Shown here piece by piece: positions 59,561 to 64,000 of a stretch of 64,000 nucleotides of DNA. Numbering within the stretch: position 1 is the stretch's first letter; the number at the start of each line of letters is the position of its first letter. The position numbers and the translations under genes are program-made. Where the stretch lies: the NCBI RefSeq assembly GCF_910591885.1, contig NC_063272.1, positions 7,514,364 to 7,578,363 of the forward strand. The letters run 5' to 3'. The notes below the pieces were generated by a model that was not told the origin of the DNA, ran no database searches, and was given only the letters and a program-made list of their open reading frames with translations. This DNA comes from Bombus terrestris (Eukaryota > Arthropoda > Insecta > Hymenoptera > Apidae).

Positions 59561-62200
59561 CTGTTTTGTTCTCCTCATTCTCCATTTTCTCTCGAACGAG
59601 AGAGAGAGAGAGGTTTTTTTTTACTGGTGTTCGTGAACCATAAGTCTAAAAGAGTTCTGCTCGTTCGCGGGTTATCGTTTTCCCCGGTCATTCCTGAGCC
59701 AAGCGCAATTTACGGAATTAAAATTTTCCTTCGCTGGAAGATACCGAGTCGCCACGTGTCCTTTGTTCCCGTAAACGTGATATTAATCGGATTACGTGCG
59801 ATTCTAGGTAATTCGAACTTATGTATTCGAACTGAATGTTTTTACCTTTTCCAAACCTCAAGCAAGTGAAGTAGATTCATCTGCGAAATGAAGATTGAAG
59901 CACGAAGTCATCTATCAAATACTTTTTCTTAACGATTTCTCACGACGTAGATTAATGATATATCACGCGTAAATCGAGTGTTTGTATTTAGAAAGAATCA
60001 AACGAAATCGGCTGTGGTATATCGTTCCACGTTTCTGTTTGTTATATAAGATGAATTACGTTAACACCGAAAAACAATTAGTATTTTTTACGTAATCGTT
60101 ATCTGTTCGAAAAATCTTGTTTTTAATATTAACCACGTATGCACCGGAAATATTTTAAGATAAATATTGTTCACGTAAGAAAAATATCTAGTTAGCAAAC
60201 ATTCGTAGTTATGAAACATGGAAAGGAAAAATGGATAAATCTTTATAGTTTTCTATCTCGCAATTCATTTTTTTCCGTATTCTAAAGCTATTAATCTTCA
60301 AATATTTCTCATCGATCAATTATGCAACCTGTTATTTACCTGGCTTCCGAGAGCTTCGAGTCACAGAAATGCCACGAAATTTCCAAGTTCCCGTAGTCAC
60401 ATCACTAAAACGTATTTATGTAAACGTCACTAAGAAACGTTGAGAAAACTTGGTATTCCGTTGCAACTAGATTCTTTCTTGCACAAATGTCATTGGTTTT
60501 CCTGAAAACCATAGGTATCGAACTGTTTTATGGTTTTTCACGGTATCGTTCGATCGTTGGACAGAAGCGCACCGTAAAATGTGCCCTTTAACGAACGCAG
60601 AACACCTCTCGCGAAGTGTCGCGAGAACATTTCACCGGTTGATCGTTGCAACGCTCCTTTCCACGCCGCGTTTTATGCGAGAACGCTCCAGTTCAGCCCT
60701 GTAAAAGGAATGTCGCTGGTGTTTCAAGGTTCGCGAGCACGTACCAGGGCGTGGTATGCACCTGGAAATCCGACTGCCGAGCAATATAATCGATCTCGTT
60801 ATGATTGGCAAATCCTTTCTCGGCTGTCTGCGTATTGCTTTGCATATCATATTTTTCTTCCTTTTTTCTCATTTTTCTCTTCGTTATTCAATCTTCTTTT
60901 CCCTTTCTAGAGTTTCCTTTTGGTTTGTTTTTTTTCTTTTTTTCTTTTTCCTTTTTCTGTCGACGTTCATTTCATTGATCAATAGACTGTGGGTGTTTGT
61001 GTATTTTTGCAAGATTATAGAGTTAGCAACTCCATAGAACGCCTATACTGTGCAAAATATAGGAGATATTCATGGTAGAGTATTTATTAGAAACAGATTT
61101 TTATTCGATCTTTACTTCTCTATTTGAGATCATTGAAATACAAATGAATTAATTGAAATATATAAAATATAAATTGCAGAAATATGCGCGGTCTATCGAT
61201 GAATTTTGGTACTTGGAAGAAATTGAAGGGACGACAGAGTGCGTGTTAATATTCGCACTGTCAAATTACAGAAATGTTGTGTAATAATATTTTTCTTCTG
61301 TTATCAATGTATCATAGTATCTAAGTTTTCCTGATTATAAATTTGATAGAAAAGAGGATCGAACTGATAGTGAAGAATGAGGATTCAGATAAAAATAGAA
61401 TCTCGATAATCTAATCTAAAAATAAGTAGACTAAACCAAATTTTCTCTCAACTATTTCTGCAACGAATCTCTATAAATACCAGAATTGCCAGTTCGCTTC
61501 AAATGCTCTACTTCCTTCTCCAAACCTTGCCCAACTATCGCAACAAATAACTCCAAATCTTCCAACGTAAGAACCGTAGAGTTCAGTTACTCGTAATATG
61601 CTTCTTATGCTAATTACGCGTTGTAAGAGAATGCCAGAGTACAATCTGACTGCAACCCAGAAACGACGTTTCAACGAGGACCAACAGTACTGCACACGCT
61701 ACTGACCTAAAGGAAACGAAAGAAGAAGCGGCAAAAATATGGAAAAAATTCATCTTCGAGAAATAAACCTACTAACCCGAGGAGACGACATTGTTCGAAC
61801 GACGAAACGAAAGACAACATTTTGCACTAAATTTGCGAAATCATCGTTAGCTTTTAATTTCTCAGTTTATTAAACCTGTCCCAGGGCCCAGCGATAATTT
61901 ATTCGACATTACAAGGAATATTCTGATTCCTTAACGAAAACGATACATCTTGGAAAAATTAAATGTCGCGGAGCAGTATGTTTCGACGTTTTTACCAAAA
62001 TTATATAAAATTCTCTGTAAATTTCCGTAAACATAAATTTGCAGAATCGAGGTGGAAGGAACTGTGACGAAATAAATATTAAAGCGATCCATTTACGTAC
62101 GAAACGTTCGAGACTTAAAAGCAAAATTTTGCACGAATTTGATAAAACTTTTCAATTTCGCTAGAAACTCTCGGAACAATTGAACATTTCGCAAACTAGT
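59561..62200. other. Intergenic or intronic DNA with one GC-rich patch
   Basis: A short GAGAGA microsatellite lies near 59598-59613. A CpG-rich patch at 60540-60800 contains the palindrome at 60607-60626 and is open in overlapping frames on both strands. A long T/C tract lies at 60855-60960. No gene is supported. Confidence 0.4.
60607..60626. promoter_or_regulatory. TCTCGCGA inverted repeat
   Basis: TCTCGCGA-agtg-TCGCGAGA is a perfect 8-bp inverted repeat with a 4-base spacer. It is close to the TCTCGCGAGA promoter element known in animals, but split by four bases. Confidence 0.35.
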
Positions 62201-62339
62201 TGCGCCAGCGGCCACGACCAATTGCATGGTTCGTCGAGTGTCGAAACGAACGACTCGACAAGCATCTGGGAAATTCGTTTGAATCGGATTAGCCGTGCAG
62301 AGAAATCGTGCATATGCGACTCACGATCGCGTACGTATG

Positions 62340-62615
62340 TATGCGTACACCTTGTTGTCGTGTCTTGGTCACTCGTGGGAGGAGTCGCCTCTGTCAAGGT
62401 CCCCTCGCATATATTCTTATCGACAAGGCGATGGAAGTGGCGTGTCCCACATCGCCGGATGCTCGAGGTCGCTTGTCTTCCAGCGACACCAAGCTCTTCA
62501 GGGCTTTCGTCGAGTATTCAGGTTTGAAGATCGTTACGTTTCGAAACGAGGATTTTCAGGACAGACAATGTCTTTATCGTCTTCCTTACGGATCGCAAGG
62601 TATTCCACTACTTTG
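62340..62615 (+). other. GC-rich exon-like segment, unrecognised
   Basis: All three plus-strand frames are open here. The most protein-like reads KAMEVACPTSPDARGRL, then TKLFRAFVEYSGLKIVTFRN. Acceptor-like sites (TTGTCTTCCAG at about 62479, ATTTTCAG at about 62560) and donors (ATTCAG|GTTTGA at about 62521, GCAAG|GTATTC at about 62600) bracket short segments. An ATG after the second acceptor opens MSLSSSLRIARYSTTLTS. The alternatives conflict, so I make no gene model. Confidence 0.2.
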
Positions 62616-62619
62616 ACTT

Positions 62620-63204
62620 CTATTGCTGCTGTATTTAGATAGATATTTAGGAAAAATTTTACAACCCTTGTTCCCTGATATTATTTGGTATTTTGTGACT
62701 TTTATTCACTTGAGTTGCATGTACGAAATAGTATCGAAAAATCTGGATATTTTTCTGTGAACATGCTGAAAAGAAGAAATCGAAAGATTTGTAAGTTTTA
62801 AGGAGTTGCATTAAGATTGAAATATTTTCCTCCAATTTTGCATTACTTTCGTTCCTCAATTTACGTTTCAGCTTCCTGTATCGTCAACGATGTTTCCATA
62901 TGTGTAATCTTGATATCGTTTCTAGAACGTTAATCGCGAAGTCGAGGAGGAGGCAAACTTAGCAATTGATTCGCATTGTCAAATCTACATACTCGTTGCT
63001 CTCAATACATGAAACCGCGTAATACACCTATATTGCTCTAAAAGCAATATGCTGGCTGTACATGACCCCATAACTTCTTCCATGAAGAAACGTCACGCAA
63101 TTCACGTTACTTAACGATCTTTGTCTGTCGCAGTGGTGATCGGTGACCCAGGTTTCGTGAAATTTTTCAGATTGATCGAACAAAATAAAATCCATGGACT
63201 AGAT
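62620..63204. other. No gene seen
   Basis: Ordinary A+T-rich DNA. Confidence 0.5.
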
Positions 63205-63412
63205 AAAATTTAATTGAAAATTGTTCATTCTTTGTTATTTCTTTTGTTCATCGAACTTTATGTAAATTCTTATATTAATAAAAATTGAGAAATTGATGAA
63301 TCACATGATACAAGAATTTCCATAGAGTTAAACGAACAAAAGGAATAACGATAAATGTGCAATTTTATATTCAATTTTAAAACCGATCACTCGACTGGAC
63401 CTGGTAAGGCTA
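63205..63412. mobile_element. Inverted-repeat element, family A copy 2 (~208 bp)
   Basis: The interior repeats the element at 12954-13187: CTTTTGTTCATCGAACTTTA, then TGTAAATTCTTATATTAA, and a complementary right half. The right end (CGATCACTCGACTGGACCTG then GTAAGG) is recognisable. The matching left end has decayed or been lost, so its boundary is approximate. Confidence 0.65.
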
Positions 63413-64000
63413 AAGTCTGTTCATTCTTCTTAAACTCGTATTATTTCCTATATTTATATGTTAAATGTTTTTCCACGTTATTTTGTGCGACTAAAGATAT
63501 ATTAATATTTTTAGAGAAAAAAAATCCATCTCGTTTTCGTTGTGTACACTTCGTACGACTATCAGCGACGTTTCAGGCGCCGATACTCATCGTTATACAT
63601 CGCGAAACACGCGTGGGCCACGGATGACCCATAGTTACGTAACTGGAAATATCATCGTAACATTTTAGAAAAATGTAGCTGAAGAGAAAAGTGCGGCCCG
63701 CTGGTCTCTCGTTTAAATAAATAAATAATCGATGAAATTGAAGAAAAAGAAGACAGCGGAATAATTTTTGAAGGAAACAATCGGACGTCTTTGCTTCGTT
63801 TATCGCGCTAACGAGGTATTGTTCGCGATCCAACGGCAATGATAACGAAGAACGCGTGCTGGGCTCGATAGGGAAGAAGAAGTGGGTCACGTGCCGATAA
63901 AACCGTGATTTTGCCGTGACGTTTCCATGGAATCCGTGGGCGTAAGCCAGTTGCACGCGTGTTGCGTGAATAAGTTAGTGTTCCGTGTCCTATTAGAGGC
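63413..64000. other. No supported gene
   Basis: CpG rises in the last 200 bases. A 127-codon minus-strand frame (63956-63573) and a 90-codon plus-strand frame overlap here without recognisable features. Confidence 0.35.

Overview
This window looks like non-coding nuclear DNA from an insect, most likely a bee; a bumble bee or a close relative is my guess. It is strongly A+T-rich but keeps many CpG dinucleotides, which is typical of Hymenoptera. It has no bacterial operon structure and no long reading frames. It carries several families of short, TA-flanked, inverted-repeat DNA transposon remnants of mariner/Tc1 type. I found no rRNA, no convincing tRNA, no CRISPR array, no intact transposase and no reverse transcriptase. 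No protein could be recognised by family. The window is best read as intergenic or long-intron sequence.

Layout. 1-13 kb: a 212-bp mariner-type MITE (184-395), a 624-bp fold-back element between TTAA sites (1471-2094), GC-richer regulatory-like patches (2.2-2.65, 4.9-5.0 and 8.3-8.6 kb), a second MITE (9633-9843), a possible two-exon 3' gene end on the minus strand (11722-11643 joined to 10190-10030), and an inverted-repeat element (12954-13187). 13-33 kb: mostly featureless A+T-rich DNA. It includes diverged local tandem duplications at 17.8-18.4, 19.0-19.3, 28.7-28.9 and 32.5-33.1 kb, two more MITEs (26959-27171 and 28105-28318), a perfect 36-bp-arm palindrome (27219-27297), and CpG-rich islands at 27.5-27.8 and 32.2-32.6 kb.

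33-64 kb: a 113-codon minus-strand ORF (37624-37283), Tc1-like inverted-repeat remnants (36.0-37.1 kb), and a CpG-rich stretch at 38.2-39.1 kb that ends in a consensus splice donor at 39118 and is the best candidate promoter and 5' leader exon. Further on are an ACTGGGTGT/ACACCCTGT-ended element (40457-40731), a three-copy tandem array at 43.3-43.9 kb, and another at 47.0-47.5 kb. About 80-bp palindromic mariner MITEs lie at 22.7, 46.7, 49.3 and 50.3-50.5 kb. Tandem duplications lie at 52.9-53.3 and 59.1-59.6 kb. Isolated exon-like segments with splice-site matches lie at 53.6, 56.4, 57.8 and 62.4 kb.

The clearest general features are (1) small mariner-type elements that are nearly perfect hairpins, in the same size class and architecture as human MADE1, and (2) repeated, diverged local tandem duplications with units of about 45-500 bp. 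The exon candidates rest on reading frame, splice-site match and composition only, so they are low confidence. Nothing here shows a new multi-gene system.
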